Source of the DNA: Thermoanaerobaculia bacterium
Lineage (GTDB): Bacteria; Acidobacteriota; Thermoanaerobaculia; Multivoradales; JAHEKO01
Assembly (NCBI GenBank): GCA_945787635.1
Contig: CALZIK010000054.1
Location: 28,091-92,090, forward strand
DNA: 64,000 bases
Direction: 5' to 3'
The notes under the pieces were generated by a model. That model did no database searches. It was not told the DNA's origin and was given only the letters and a program-made list of their open reading frames with translations. Positions 42,465-51,631 of the stretch are shown here, piece by piece. Each line of letters opens with the position of its first letter. Position 1 is the first letter of the stretch. The translations under genes were made by a program, and so were the position numbers.

Positions 42465-43871
42465 ATGCGATTTCGCACATTTCTCGGAGTCCTTCTCGCC
42501 GTCGTTGCCGCCCTCGCCGTCTCCTACATCTCCAATCTCAACACCGACCTGCTCGCGGACCGGTTCGCGGTCACGCCGACGGCTTCGGTGTCGTTGGCCA
42601 CCGCGCTTCTGATTGCCTTCCTGGTCGGCTTTCTACCCACGGTGGCGGCCCTGCTGACTCAGACTCTGCGCAAGGACCTTGCCGGCCGGCGCGCCCGCCG
42701 GATCGAGCGGGAGGCGAAAAGCATGGAGCACAGCTTTCGGCGGGCGATCGACTATCAGAGCGATGGGCTCTGGGGAAAGGCCTCCGCCGAGCTCGAGGGT
42801 CTGCTTGGCGAGCGCCCCGAGGACTTCTCGGTGCTGCTTCACTACGGCGAGGTTCTGCGCAGCCAGGGGCGGGCTGACGAGGCCCTGGAGGTGCACCGCC
42901 GCGCATCGGTCCTCTACCCCCGCAGCGTGGCTCTGCTCTATGAGCTCGCCGACGACTACAGCGCGCGAGGCGAGACCGAAGTCGCCGACCAGATTCGAGA
43001 ACGGATTTTGCGTGACTTTCCCGGCCAGGGCCTGCGCTGCCTGCGCCGGAAACGCAATGAGTTCTTGAGCCTTTTCGACTGGCGAGAGGCCATGCGGACA
43101 CAAGAGAAGATCGAGGCTTTGGTCGGTGATTCCGGTGACGCGTCCGAGGGAGAGAAGGAGGCCGCCGTGCGAATCGGCCTCACCTACCAGCAGGCGATCA
43201 CTCTGCTCGAGGAGGAGCGCACCGAAGAGGCGCAAGAACTCTTGGACACGATTCTCGCCCAAGAGCCGCGGTTCGTGCCCGCGCTGATTCTCAAAGGTGA
43301 AGTGGAGCGGGTGCGCGAGGAGCCCGATGCCGCCGTGTCGGTGTGGCGGCGCGGATTCGAGATCACCGGGAGTCCGGTCTTCTTGCTGCGCATCGAAGAT
43401 CACTTCATCGAGGGTGAGCAGCCACTGGAGGCCATCTCGACGCTGCACGCGCTGCGGGATGTCGGCGAGAGCGACCTGCTGCCGCGATTTTTTCTCGGCA
43501 GGCTGTACTACCGGCTAGAGATGCACGACGAAGCGCAGAAGGTTCTGGAAGGCTTGTCCGACGCCCTCGAGGGCTCGCCTTCGTTTCACTACTTGCTGGG
43601 CAGGGTGAGGCAGCGAAGAGGTGATACCCAACTGGCCATGGTGTCGTATCGGGAGTGCATCCAGAAGTCTGGAAACGCGGCCGGCGAGTTCGTGTGCCGG
43701 GCATGCAGCCACCATACCGGCGACTGGAGCGACCGCTGCGAAGCCTGCGGCTCGTGGAATTCGGTCGAGCTGGACTTCGCCGAAGAGACGTTCTCGGCTG
43801 ACGAGCTCGGAGTCCGGCTGGCTCCGGCGCAGGTCGTCTACGATCGCCACTGGCAGCCCAACGGGTCGTGA
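42465..43871 (+). CDS. LapA/LapB-like membrane TPR protein
   Basis: A 468-residue protein with two N-terminal transmembrane helices (LGVLLAVVAALAVSYIS and ATALLIAFLVGFLPTVAALL) like LapA (DUF1049), then TPR repeats (about 100-390) and a C-terminal rubredoxin-like zinc ribbon, FVCRACSHHTGDWSDRCEAC. The TPR plus ribbon is the LapB/YciM layout. LapB, with LapA, controls LpxC turnover and LPS assembly. A fused form of both would keep the TPR part in the cytoplasm. GGAG lies directly before the ATG. It starts 18 nt after the DksA-like gene. Confidence 0.78.
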   Translation: MRFRTFLGVLLAVVAALAVSYISNLNTDLLADRFAVTPTASVSLATALLIAFLVGFLPTVAALLTQTLRKDLAGRRARRIEREAKSMEHSFRRAIDYQSDGLWGKASAELEGLLGERPEDFSVLLHYGEVLRSQGRADEALEVHRRASVLYPRSVALLYELADDYSARGETEVADQIRERILRDFPGQGLRCLRRKRNEFLSLFDWREAMRTQEKIEALVGDSGDASEGEKEAAVRIGLTYQQAITLLEEERTEEAQELLDTILAQEPRFVPALILKGEVERVREEPDAAVSVWRRGFEITGSPVFLLRIEDHFIEGEQPLEAISTLHALRDVGESDLLPRFFLGRLYYRLEMHDEAQKVLEGLSDALEGSPSFHYLLGRVRQRRGDTQLAMVSYRECIQKSGNAAGEFVCRACSHHTGDWSDRCEACGSWNSVELDFAEETFSADELGVRLAPAQVVYDRHWQPNGS

Positions 43872-43880
43872 CGGATCGCC

Positions 43881-45347
43881 ATGCCTGACGTCGAGTCCCT
43901 GATCGAAGCGATCGGCAGCGGTCAAACGAGTCCGCTCTATCTGGTCGGCGGCGACCGCTTGGTGGCCGAGCCCGCAGGGATTAGGCTCGCCGAGCGATTG
44001 GCCGAGATCACCGGAGCCACGATCGAAGTGCGCAAGCGACCCGATGACGTTGGTGCGCTCCTGGCCGATCTTCAGACGTTTTCCCTGTTTTCGGCGGGAA
44101 AGGTGATTGTCGCCGTCGATACCGCGCTCCTGGCGGATCGTACCGCGGCGGCCGCGTTGGTCGATGATGCGGCCAAAGTCCTGCCGTTGGCGTCAGGGAG
44201 ACCGGAGGCCGACTTGAGCGGCGGTGAGCGCCGAGCGGCGAGACGGCTCTTCCAGGCCCTGCGGCTGTTTCAGATCGATCCGTACCAGGGTTCGATCGAA
44301 GCGGTAGTGTCGAGCCTTCCCGGATGGGCGCTCGCCGGCGGTCCGGCTCTCAAACGAAACCGGCGCCGGGGTCGCGCCAAAAAAGAGGTGGAGGCGCTCC
44401 GCGGGCAACTGGCTTCCCTGGTTGCCGCGGGCCGGGCGGCGGAAATCCAGGGTGCGTCGGAGGACGCCCTGGCCGGCCTGGGCGATCTCCTGGGCCGAGG
44501 TCTGCCGGACGGCCACTTTCTGCTACTGGTCGAAAGCTCTGTCGCGTCCGATCACCCGCTGGTCACCGCGCTCGCCGAGCGCAAGGCCTTTGTTCGACTG
44601 TCGCAGGTGACGGCGGGCCGAAAGGGTTGGGACGGGCTTCAACCTCTGGTCGCCGAGCTCGAGCGAGAGACCGGGGTCGGCATCGAAGCGGGCGCGGTCG
44701 AGGAGCTCGCCAAGCGCACCCTAAGACACAAGTCGGCGTTCGCTCGCGCCGGCGAGACTGCGGATGCCGACAGCAGCGCGCGATTCGGCGCCGAGTACCG
44801 CAAGCTCGCGAGCCTTGCCGGAGAACGGAGCATCACGACGGACCTGGTGGTCGCTACGATCGCCGATCGGGGTGAGCAGGACGTGTGGTCGATCCTGGAT
44901 GCGATCGGCTCCGGTGGCGCGCGGGGAGCCGGTCAGGCTGTGGGCCAGCTCGACCGCTACCTCTCGGCTGCTTCGGACCCGATGGCGGCTCGGCTCTCCT
45001 TCTGGTCGCTTCTTTCGGGCTTCTGCCGGCAGCTGACGGCGATCTCGGGAGCGCTGTCCGCTCGGTTGGTCACGCCTGGGGAGTCGAACTATCGGACCTT
45101 CAAGGCTCGCATAGCCCCGAAGCTGCAGGCCGCCCTACCGTCGGGCGGTGTGAACCCGGTGGCTTCCCTGCATCCGTACCGGCTGCATCGCGCGTATCTC
45201 GCGGCCAGTCGGGTGCCGAGCCAACGGTTGGCCGCGTTGCCCGGTCGGGTTCTCCAAACCGAAGAGCTCCTCAAGGGCGGCTCGTCGTCTCCCGATACCG
45301 TCCTGATGGCGTTCGTCGCAGAGCTCGCCAGCTCGATCAGGAAGTAG
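43881..45347 (+). CDS. holA: DNA polymerase III subunit delta
   Basis: A 488-residue clamp-loader subunit. SPLYLVGGDRLVAEPAGIRL is the conserved N-terminus, HFLLLVESSVASDHPLVTAL and VVATIADRGEQDVWSILDAI the AAA-like fold with its lid. HolA opens the beta clamp with the gamma complex. It is longer than the usual 340 residues: a charged insertion (about residues 95-215, including a KRNRRRGRAKKE stretch) lies in the first domain. It starts 9 nt after the LapAB-like gene. Confidence 0.83.
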   Translation: MPDVESLIEAIGSGQTSPLYLVGGDRLVAEPAGIRLAERLAEITGATIEVRKRPDDVGALLADLQTFSLFSAGKVIVAVDTALLADRTAAAALVDDAAKVLPLASGRPEADLSGGERRAARRLFQALRLFQIDPYQGSIEAVVSSLPGWALAGGPALKRNRRRGRAKKEVEALRGQLASLVAAGRAAEIQGASEDALAGLGDLLGRGLPDGHFLLLVESSVASDHPLVTALAERKAFVRLSQVTAGRKGWDGLQPLVAELERETGVGIEAGAVEELAKRTLRHKSAFARAGETADADSSARFGAEYRKLASLAGERSITTDLVVATIADRGEQDVWSILDAIGSGGARGAGQAVGQLDRYLSAASDPMAARLSFWSLLSGFCRQLTAISGALSARLVTPGESNYRTFKARIAPKLQAALPSGGVNPVASLHPYRLHRAYLAASRVPSQRLAALPGRVLQTEELLKGGSSSPDTVLMAFVAELASSIRK

Positions 45348-45356
45348 AGCTCGGTC

Positions 45357-46292
45357 TCAGCCTCTGCCGGTCCGGAGGCTCGGGAATCCGTAGGCCAGCC
45401 GCAGGCGCTTCAGGGTTCCGAGGACGACCGCTCCTTCGGCGACCTCGAGCTTCCGCGGCACCCGGTCGAGGTGGTTGGGGTAGTTCTCGGCTAGCCAGGC
45501 GAGCAAACGGCGCCGTTCGGCAAGGCTCTTGCCCCTGAGGATTCCCAGGACGTCGATCGCGCCGGACCGCTTCGCGGCGGCGAACAGCGGATCCAACTCG
45601 TCGGCGGAGCTGTTGATGCCCGGCAGGACGGGATCGCAGAGAATCTTGGTCGCGATTCCGTCGGCCGCCAGGCAGCGTACGATATCGAGCCGCGATCTCG
45701 GGTCAGAGGCACCTGGCTCGATCCGATTCGCGAGACGGGTGTCGAGCGTGGCGATCGGGACGTGGACGGTCACCGTGTGGCTTAGGTCCAGCTGCCGCAG
45801 TAAATCCTGGTCGCGAAGCACGAGGGGCGAGCGGGTGGTCAGTGACAGCTCGAGTCCGCGCGCCTCGCAAAGAACCTCGAGCACGGACCGCGTCAGCGCG
45901 AACCGCGATTCGACCGATGGGTACGGATCGAATGCCGCTCCGATCTCGATCGGTCCGGAACCGTTCCCGAGGGAGCCGAGAAGCTCTCGGCGAAGAGCCT
46001 CCGGCATACCGGTCCGGACCAGGATTCGCCGCCCACCACGCTCGTTTCGGACCGGCTCAAGGAAGGGGCGTTCGCTGCCGCGGTACGGTTCGAGGGCGCG
46101 AACCCGACGCGTGCGGTTCCCCTCGCACTGGCTCGAATGACGGCGCCTGAAGGCGGCTCGCGCTTTGGAAGGGCGGAAGTGGATTTCTTCGGCCTTTCGC
46201 CGACGGGAATCGCCCGAGCGGCTGAACGCGTCGCCCCGAGTTTCGAGCGCGGCACAAGAAGGGGCCAGGGGTAGAAGGGGCTGGTGCAGCAT
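45357..46292 (-). CDS. Radical-SAM SplB-like protein without cluster cysteines
   Basis: A 311-residue protein. The C-terminal two thirds match the SplB/PA0069-type radical SAM barrel: IEIGAAFDPYPSVESRFALT, RSPLVLRDQDLLRQL, RIEPGASDPRSRLD and DPVLPGINSSADELD. In these proteins the N-terminal segment reads PYRGC-x3-C-x2-C; here it is LEPYRGSERPFLEPVRNE, so all three Cys are gone and about ten residues are missing. It cannot hold the [4Fe-4S] cluster. ATG 46292 has GAGG upstream. Either a decaying gene or a repurposed barrel. It converges with holA. Confidence 0.68.
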   Translation of the reverse strand: MLHQPLLPLAPSCAALETRGDAFSRSGDSRRRKAEEIHFRPSKARAAFRRRHSSQCEGNRTRRVRALEPYRGSERPFLEPVRNERGGRRILVRTGMPEALRRELLGSLGNGSGPIEIGAAFDPYPSVESRFALTRSVLEVLCEARGLELSLTTRSPLVLRDQDLLRQLDLSHTVTVHVPIATLDTRLANRIEPGASDPRSRLDIVRCLAADGIATKILCDPVLPGINSSADELDPLFAAAKRSGAIDVLGILRGKSLAERRRLLAWLAENYPNHLDRVPRKLEVAEGAVVLGTLKRLRLAYGFPSLRTGRG

Positions 46293-46406
46293 TGGACCTC
46301 GCAACGGTTGATCAAATTTACGCCTTAGTTTCGCCTACTCTGCAAGATCTGTCAACCGGGCAGATTCCACGGGCCCAGCGAGTCCCCTGGCCGTCCGATG
46401 GCCCAG

Positions 46407-46412
46407 TACAAT
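46407..46412 (+). promoter_or_regulatory. Possible -10 element (TACAAT), leaderless-type spacing
   Basis: TACAAT ends 6 nt before the mutM ATG at 46419. No Shine-Dalgarno sequence lies between and no -35 hexamer is seen. Same geometry as at 5352. Confidence 0.4.
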
Positions 46413-46418
46413 CTGCGC

Positions 46419-47261
46419 ATGCCTGAGCTGCCGGAGATCGAGGTTCTGAAGCGTAGCCTCGAGCCCCAGCTCGTGGGCCGGCGCTTCGGTACCGTTCGGG
46501 TTCGCGACCCGCGTTTGCGAGAGCCGGTTGACGCCCGGCGGCTGCGGCGCCATTGCCGGGACCGCGAGATCCTCGGCCTGAGGCGGCGCTCGAAGTACCT
46601 CTTGGTGGATCTCGAAGGGGGCTACACCCTCGTCGTGCATCTCGGGATGAGTGGGCGTCTGACCCTGGCGCCAGCCGAAACCCCGGCGGAGGCGCACGAG
46701 CACCTGAGCTTCGGCGTTATCGAGCGGGATCGACGGTACAGGCGGCGAAAGCTGCGGTTTCGGGATCCGCGGCGATTCGGATTGGTGCTGTCTCTGCAGA
46801 CTCGCTCGCTCGACGGCGATCGCCACTTTGCCCACCTCGGGGTCGAGCCCCTCGGAGAGCGGTTTTCGGGCCGCCTGCTGGCTCGGGCCGCCGAGGGTCG
46901 TCGCGTCGCGGTCAAGTCGTTTTTGATGGACGCTCGACAGGTTGTCGGCGTTGGCAACATCTATGCCTGCGAGGCGCTCTTTCGAAGCGGCATTCACCCC
47001 TTTCGCGCAGCTGGCCGGATCTCACGGAAACGCTGGGATCGACTCGGCGACGCGATCGTCGACGTGCTCGGCGATGCCATCCGGCAGGGCGGAACCACGC
47101 TGAACGACTTTGCCGACGGCGACGGGAACGTCGGCTATTTCCAGGTGGCGCTGGACGTCTATGGCCGGGAAGCAGAGCCTTGCACGCTTTGCTCCCGTCC
47201 AATTCGGCGAGAGATCCTGGCCAATCGAAGCACGTTCTACTGCCCGGGATGTCAGCGATGA
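46419..47261 (+). CDS. mutM: Formamidopyrimidine-DNA glycosylase
   Basis: A 280-residue Fpg/MutM. It must start MPELPEIE because Pro2 and Glu3 are catalytic after Met removal; ATG 46419 gives exactly that. HLGMSGRLTL, the helix-two-turn-helix segment QVVGVGNIYACEALF, GGTTLNDFADGDGNVGYFQV and the zinc finger CTLCSRPIRRE...YCPGC are all present. It removes 8-oxoguanine and other oxidised bases and nicks the backbone. The stop overlaps the next HAD gene. Confidence 0.93.
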   Translation: MPELPEIEVLKRSLEPQLVGRRFGTVRVRDPRLREPVDARRLRRHCRDREILGLRRRSKYLLVDLEGGYTLVVHLGMSGRLTLAPAETPAEAHEHLSFGVIERDRRYRRRKLRFRDPRRFGLVLSLQTRSLDGDRHFAHLGVEPLGERFSGRLLARAAEGRRVAVKSFLMDARQVVGVGNIYACEALFRSGIHPFRAAGRISRKRWDRLGDAIVDVLGDAIRQGGTTLNDFADGDGNVGYFQVALDVYGREAEPCTLCSRPIRREILANRSTFYCPGCQR

Positions 47262-47980
47262 CGGCGGCAAGCAACAGGACTCGAGCGGTGCTCTTCGACA
47301 TGGGAGGAGTTCTCCTGAATTTCCAGGGCGCTCCCGGAATACCCGTTGGCAAGCTCGACTTTCGCGGGCGTGAGGCACTGCTTCACTTCCTTGCCGACCG
47401 CGGCGCCGTGTTGTCAGAAGACGACCTCGACCGTGACCTGTTCGGGCCATGGCGGCGGCGGTTCCAACGGCGGCGCGAGGCAGGGCGTGAGGCGGATTGG
47501 GGCCCGCACCTTCGCCGTTTGCGCAAGCGGGCTCGCGTGAGAACGCCGACCAGGACCCTCCTGGGGATATGGTTTCGGCCGCTCGCAGAGACGGTCGTAC
47601 CGCTCGCGGACGCGCGGGAGGTGCTCGAGGCGCTTACCCGGCAGGGCAAGCGCCTGGCGATCGTCTCGAACGTGCCGCTTCCTGGCTCGCTCTACCGATC
47701 GATTCTCGAGCGGCATGGTCTGGCGCAGTACTTTGCGCAGATGTACTTCAGTTATGACGAGGGGCATCGAAAGCCCTCGCCGGCGTTGATCCGGCGGGCT
47801 CTGGCCGATCTGGCGATCGCGCCGAGCGAGGCTGTACTCATTGGCGATCGCCGCTCCGTCGATATCATTGCGGGACGCCTTGCGGGGGTACGCACGATCT
47901 GGCTGCGAAGCGACGACGGTGGTGGGCCGAGTGCCGACCAGGATATCGACGAGCTGAGCGAGCTCCTGGCCCTGGTTTGA
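47258..47980 (+). CDS. HAD-superfamily hydrolase
   Basis: A 240-residue HAD hydrolase with VLFDMGGVLLNF (motif I, DxGG type), SNVPLPGSLYRSIL (motif II), KPSPALIRRAL with the motif III Lys, and VLIGDRRSVDIIAGRLAGV (motif IV). The cap is helical. Its ATG overlaps the mutM stop; ATG 47249 is also possible. Phosphatase activity on an unknown metabolite is likely. Confidence 0.8.
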   Translation: MTAASNRTRAVLFDMGGVLLNFQGAPGIPVGKLDFRGREALLHFLADRGAVLSEDDLDRDLFGPWRRRFQRRREAGREADWGPHLRRLRKRARVRTPTRTLLGIWFRPLAETVVPLADAREVLEALTRQGKRLAIVSNVPLPGSLYRSILERHGLAQYFAQMYFSYDEGHRKPSPALIRRALADLAIAPSEAVLIGDRRSVDIIAGRLAGVRTIWLRSDDGGGPSADQDIDELSELLALV

Positions 47981-48018
47981 CCCGCCGGATCCCCCGGTCG
48001 GATACTGTTCGGGAACGC

Positions 48019-48648
48019 ATGGCGTACGCGGTGGCACTGGGAGTCGCGGGAGGAACCGGATCGGGCAAGACCACGGTCGCCAGAGCCCTACTGGAAGCGG
48101 CGGGCGCCGATCGGATCGCGTTCCTGGCGCAGGACGCTTACTACAAGGACATCGACTGGCAGAGCCCAGAGCAGCTTGCAGCTCACAACTTCGACCACCC
48201 CGACGCCATCGACAACAGCTTGCTGGTCGAACACGTACGCACGCTCAAGAAGGGCCGGGGGGTCGATGTTCCGGTCTACGACTTCGTCGATCACAGACGA
48301 ACCGCCGAGTCGACTCGGGTCGAACCGCGCCCGGTCCTCCTGCTGGAGGGAATCCTTCTGTTCGTCGAACCAAAGCTGCGTTCACTCCTGGATTTCAAGA
48401 TCTTTGTCGATACCCCGTCCGATGTTCGCTTTATTCGCAGGTTGGAGCGCGACATGACCGAGCGCGGGCGGACTCTCGAGAGCGTGATCAGCCAGTACAT
48501 GGACAGCGTTCGACCGATGCATCAGGACTTCGTCGAGCCCTCCAAGCGGTGGGCCGACGTAATCGTCCCTCACGGCGGTGAAAACACTGTCGCGCTGGAG
48601 ATGGTCGAGGCGCGTGTCGAGCAGCTTCTGCGCCGACAAGACAGCTAG
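48019..48648 (+). CDS. udk: Uridine kinase
   Basis: A 209-residue P-loop kinase: GVAGGTGSGKTTVARALLE is the Walker A, FLAQDAYYKD and NFDHPDAIDNSLLVEHVRTL hold the uridine-binding Asp/His, and VPVYDFVDHRRT follows. VRFIRRLERDMTERGRTLES is the lid. It phosphorylates uridine and cytidine. ATG 48019 begins the conserved part; TTG 47977 would add 14 residues and overlap the upstream stop. Confidence 0.92.
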   Translation: MAYAVALGVAGGTGSGKTTVARALLEAAGADRIAFLAQDAYYKDIDWQSPEQLAAHNFDHPDAIDNSLLVEHVRTLKKGRGVDVPVYDFVDHRRTAESTRVEPRPVLLLEGILLFVEPKLRSLLDFKIFVDTPSDVRFIRRLERDMTERGRTLESVISQYMDSVRPMHQDFVEPSKRWADVIVPHGGENTVALEMVEARVEQLLRRQDS

Positions 48649-48743
48649 TCCTCGGACGGGGTGTAACGTGGCCTTCGCCTGGTCTATGATCGGTAGTCGC
48701 ATCGAGGATGTGGCCCGTTGGGGAGAACAGCGAAGGAGACTCC

Positions 48744-49655
48744 ATGAGAAGAGAAATCCGTCTACCGATTCTGCTGCTGGTGGCTACCGCCGGCCTTGCG
48801 ATTCTGGGCTGTGCGCAACAACAAGAGCCTGTCGGGCGACTGAGCGCGAGCGCCGGCGAAGTCGAGCTGGGCTATCCGGGCGTTGCGAAAGTCGATCTCA
48901 GCTGGGAGATGGTCAGTGCCCTGGACGGCCTAGAGGGGGAGCCGATCGTCTTTCTCCATCTGCTCGACGCCCAGGGCAACATCCTACGCACCTTCGATCA
49001 CGACTTCCCGGCAGCCTGGACCGCGGGTGGCGAGCACAGCTACACCGTGCCGATCTATCAGTCGGCGCTGGCGCCGCCTCTGGACGAGGGCAGCTATCCG
49101 CTGACTGCCGGTCTATACGATCGTGCGGGGCACCGGTGGTCGCTCGAATCCGCCGGCCGAGAGATCGCCGAGGGCGAATACGAGTTGACCAGCGTCGTCG
49201 TCGGCGGGCCAGACGCTCAAATGCCCCAGTTCTTCTTCTCCTCGAACTGGCTCTCGGTCGAAGGCGGCACAGACCTGCAGACACTGGCACGACGCTGGCT
49301 GACCGATGATGGTGTCGTTCGCCTGGGGGGCTTGACCTCACCCGGAGAGCTCTGGCTTAGGGTCGGAATACCTCAAGGAGGTGGAGCCCTTCAGGAGCCG
49401 GTGATCACCGACGGCGAGGGCGAGCAAATGGTCATGGTGACGACCACCTGCGGCGATGCGGCCGTTCAAGTTTCAGGAGCGGGCTCTCACGCGGTCACGC
49501 TTCCGATATCGCTGCCGGAGGCGGGCGAAGAGACTCAGGCCGCAGCCGGTGAATGCGAGATCCGATTCCATGCGAATTACCACCTGCTCTCGCAGGACGG
49601 TAACGAGCGCCGGACTATGGTCCTGGAAGGCCTCTTCTGGTCCCAGCCCAGCTGA
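48744..49655 (+). CDS. Lipoprotein, unknown function
   Basis: A 303-residue lipoprotein. The signal peptide (LPILLLVATAGLAILGC) ends in a lipobox, with Cys about residue 23. The mature part is beta-rich (VELGYPGVAKVDLSWEM, PIVFLHLLDAQGNILRTFDH) and holds three more cysteines. AAGGAG lies 5 nt before the ATG. I recognise no domain. Confidence 0.68.
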   Translation: MRREIRLPILLLVATAGLAILGCAQQQEPVGRLSASAGEVELGYPGVAKVDLSWEMVSALDGLEGEPIVFLHLLDAQGNILRTFDHDFPAAWTAGGEHSYTVPIYQSALAPPLDEGSYPLTAGLYDRAGHRWSLESAGREIAEGEYELTSVVVGGPDAQMPQFFFSSNWLSVEGGTDLQTLARRWLTDDGVVRLGGLTSPGELWLRVGIPQGGGALQEPVITDGEGEQMVMVTTTCGDAAVQVSGAGSHAVTLPISLPEAGEETQAAAGECEIRFHANYHLLSQDGNERRTMVLEGLFWSQPS

Positions 49656-49695
49656 CCGCGAGGGGGCCGCGGAACGCCTGCCGCGGTTGGTTGGC

Positions 49696-50199
49696 CTAGT
49701 TGCTGCCGGGCTTGGCCATTTCGAGGGTGATCGACCGGCTTACGGGTAGGCCGCCGACATCTCCCAACGGCTTCCAGACTTCGGTCTCACCCTCGGTCGA
49801 AATATCCATCCAGCGGGCCTCCCGGAGAACGACTTCGATCTCGAGCTTGCCGGTGGCCGGCATTTGGCGCGACGTTTCCGTGCTCCAGAAGTTGTAGAGC
49901 GCAAGCTCGCTCTTGCCTCCGGGAGACACTGGAAACATGAACAGGTGGTTCGAATAGACGGGAAGCTCTTGTCCGTTGATCTTGACTGCAAAGCCCAACT
50001 GCGAGGCGATCCGCGGGTCGGTGTTGTCGAGCTCGACCCGGAGCCGGCACAGCGTGTCGGCCGCCGGATTGGCCGGCTCGACATGTACCGCGGAGATCGT
50101 GAGCGCCGGGGCGGTCTTTTCTTCGCCCGCTTCCTGAGAGGCCAGGGGCGCGTTCAGGAACGCGAACAGCAACAAGGTAAATCCCAGACAGCGTTTCAT
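49696..50199 (-). CDS. Exported hypothetical protein
   Basis: A 167-residue protein with a Sec signal peptide (CLGFTLLLFAFLNAPLASQ) and a beta-sandwich-like body. GGAGGATC lies upstream of ATG 50199. No recognised domain. It converges with the lipoprotein gene and is divergent from the methyltransferase at 50251. Confidence 0.6.
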   Translation of the reverse strand: MKRCLGFTLLLFAFLNAPLASQEAGEEKTAPALTISAVHVEPANPAADTLCRLRVELDNTDPRIASQLGFAVKINGQELPVYSNHLFMFPVSPGGKSELALYNFWSTETSRQMPATGKLEIEVVLREARWMDISTEGETEVWKPLGDVGGLPVSRSITLEMAKPGSN

Positions 50200-50250
50200 C
50201 GCAAGATCCTCCGCATTGATCTACTCTACTAAGGTAGCAGCTTTGATGCC

Positions 50251-50937
50251 ATGAAGAATCGACCCGACGCCATACTGCGAACTGCCCAAGCCGGCTATCT
50301 GGAGCGCCTGCTACCGTCCCGCGAACCGTTGCTTGTCGAGATGGAGTCTTTTGCGGCTCGCGAGGGTATACCGATCTCGGACCCGGAGGTCGGTCGGATG
50401 CTTCGGATGCTGGTTCGAGCCGTGGGCGCGAACCGGGTGCTCGAGGTGGGTAGCGCGATTGGCTACGGCGCGATCTGGATGGCGCGCGGCGGCGAGAACG
50501 TGAGAGTCACCTGCCTCGAGAGAGACGCCGAGCGGCGGCGACTCGCGCGAGGCTATTTGGAGCGGGCCGGTGTGCTCGAGCGCGTTGAGATTTTGGCTGG
50601 AGAAGCGCTCGAAGTGATGCGAGGCCTCGTTCCTCCCTTCGACCTGGTGTACCTGGATGCCGACAAGCGCGAGTACCGGCGACTCCTCGATTTCAGCCTG
50701 CAGCTCCTGCGTGTCGGAGGGGTCGTCATCATCGACAATCTGCTCTGGAAGGGGCAGGTCGCCGATCCACCGGACGACCTGGAAGACGAGGACGACGAGG
50801 CCGAGACGCTGCGCACTTTCAACGGTTATTTCTCGATGCATCCACAGCTGGATTCGCTGATCGTTCCGCTCGGCGACGGCCTGGGACTCGCAGTCAAGAC
50901 AAGACCCCTGGTAACCGACATGGGCGGACCCTACTGA
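50251..50937 (+). CDS. O-methyltransferase, class I SAM-dependent
   Basis: A 228-residue methyltransferase of the COMT/family 3 type. VLEVGSAIGYGAIWMARGG is the SAM motif I, TCLERDAERRRLARGYL motif II, DLVYLDADKREYRRLLDF the metal/catalytic Asp segment and VVIIDNLLWKGQVADPP the following loop. Acts on catechol- or CoA-linked hydroxyls in known relatives; substrate unknown here. No signal peptide. Fairly confident for family, not for substrate. Confidence 0.83.
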   Translation: MKNRPDAILRTAQAGYLERLLPSREPLLVEMESFAAREGIPISDPEVGRMLRMLVRAVGANRVLEVGSAIGYGAIWMARGGENVRVTCLERDAERRRLARGYLERAGVLERVEILAGEALEVMRGLVPPFDLVYLDADKREYRRLLDFSLQLLRVGGVVIIDNLLWKGQVADPPDDLEDEDDEAETLRTFNGYFSMHPQLDSLIVPLGDGLGLAVKTRPLVTDMGGPY

Positions 50938-51011
50938 GGAAAGGTGCGGGCGGAGGGAGCCGTGTGAGGCTCTCCACAGTGTGGCCTTCGGACTCCTCGT
51001 AGGCTGATCGA

Positions 51012-51560
51012 ATGATGCTAAAGGCCGCCAGCAACGAGAAGGCGCTCGAGCCCGTTTTGGGTCGGGCTCTCCCGGCGCTCGGGTTCCTGCTCTTGATGCT
51101 TGCTGGCGTGCTGCTGGCTTGTGGCAGTGGAGGCGGTGAGAGCCCGACCGCGCCCGGGGCGCTCGACGCCGCGGCCGTCGAGGAGCGCAGCTTCGGTCTC
51201 ATCAATCGCGCCCGTGCCCAGGAGGGGCTCGAGGCGCTGTCGTTTGACGAGGACCTCAGTCGCCTTGCCCGTGACCACAGTCGCGCGATGCGCGACCAGG
51301 GCTTCTTCGGCCATGAGGCGCCCAACGGCGCAGGCCTGCGCAGCCGTTTGAGGGCAAGCGGCATTGTCTTTTCCGCCGCCGGTGAGAACCTGGCCCTGGT
51401 CAGTCACGAGAGTGACCCGGCCGGTATCGCCCATGCGCAGCTTCTGGCGAGCCCAGAGCATCGCGACGTGATGCTCGACAGCCGCTTTGTCCAGGTCGGG
51501 GTCGGCGTCGTCCGAGCGGGCGACGCCTTCTGGATCACCCAAGTCTTCCTGAAGCCATAG
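51012..51560 (+). CDS. CAP-domain (SCP/PR-1-like) lipoprotein
   Basis: A 182-residue protein. LGFLLLMLAGVLLACG is a lipobox signal peptide. The CAP domain follows: LINRARAQEGLEALSFDEDL, LARDHSRAMRDQGFFGHEAP, GENLALVSH and LLASPEHRDVMLDSRFVQVG. Bacterial CAP proteins are secreted and of mostly unknown role. ATG 51012 or the next ATG (51015) is the start. Confidence 0.83.
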   Translation: MMLKAASNEKALEPVLGRALPALGFLLLMLAGVLLACGSGGGESPTAPGALDAAAVEERSFGLINRARAQEGLEALSFDEDLSRLARDHSRAMRDQGFFGHEAPNGAGLRSRLRASGIVFSAAGENLALVSHESDPAGIAHAQLLASPEHRDVMLDSRFVQVGVGVVRAGDAFWITQVFLKP

Positions 51561-51631
51561 CCCGCCACGGTCGGAGGGGGCCCCGGCGCCGGCTCCCCGC
51601 GATCGCCGCCCTGCGATAGCCTCCGGGGGTC

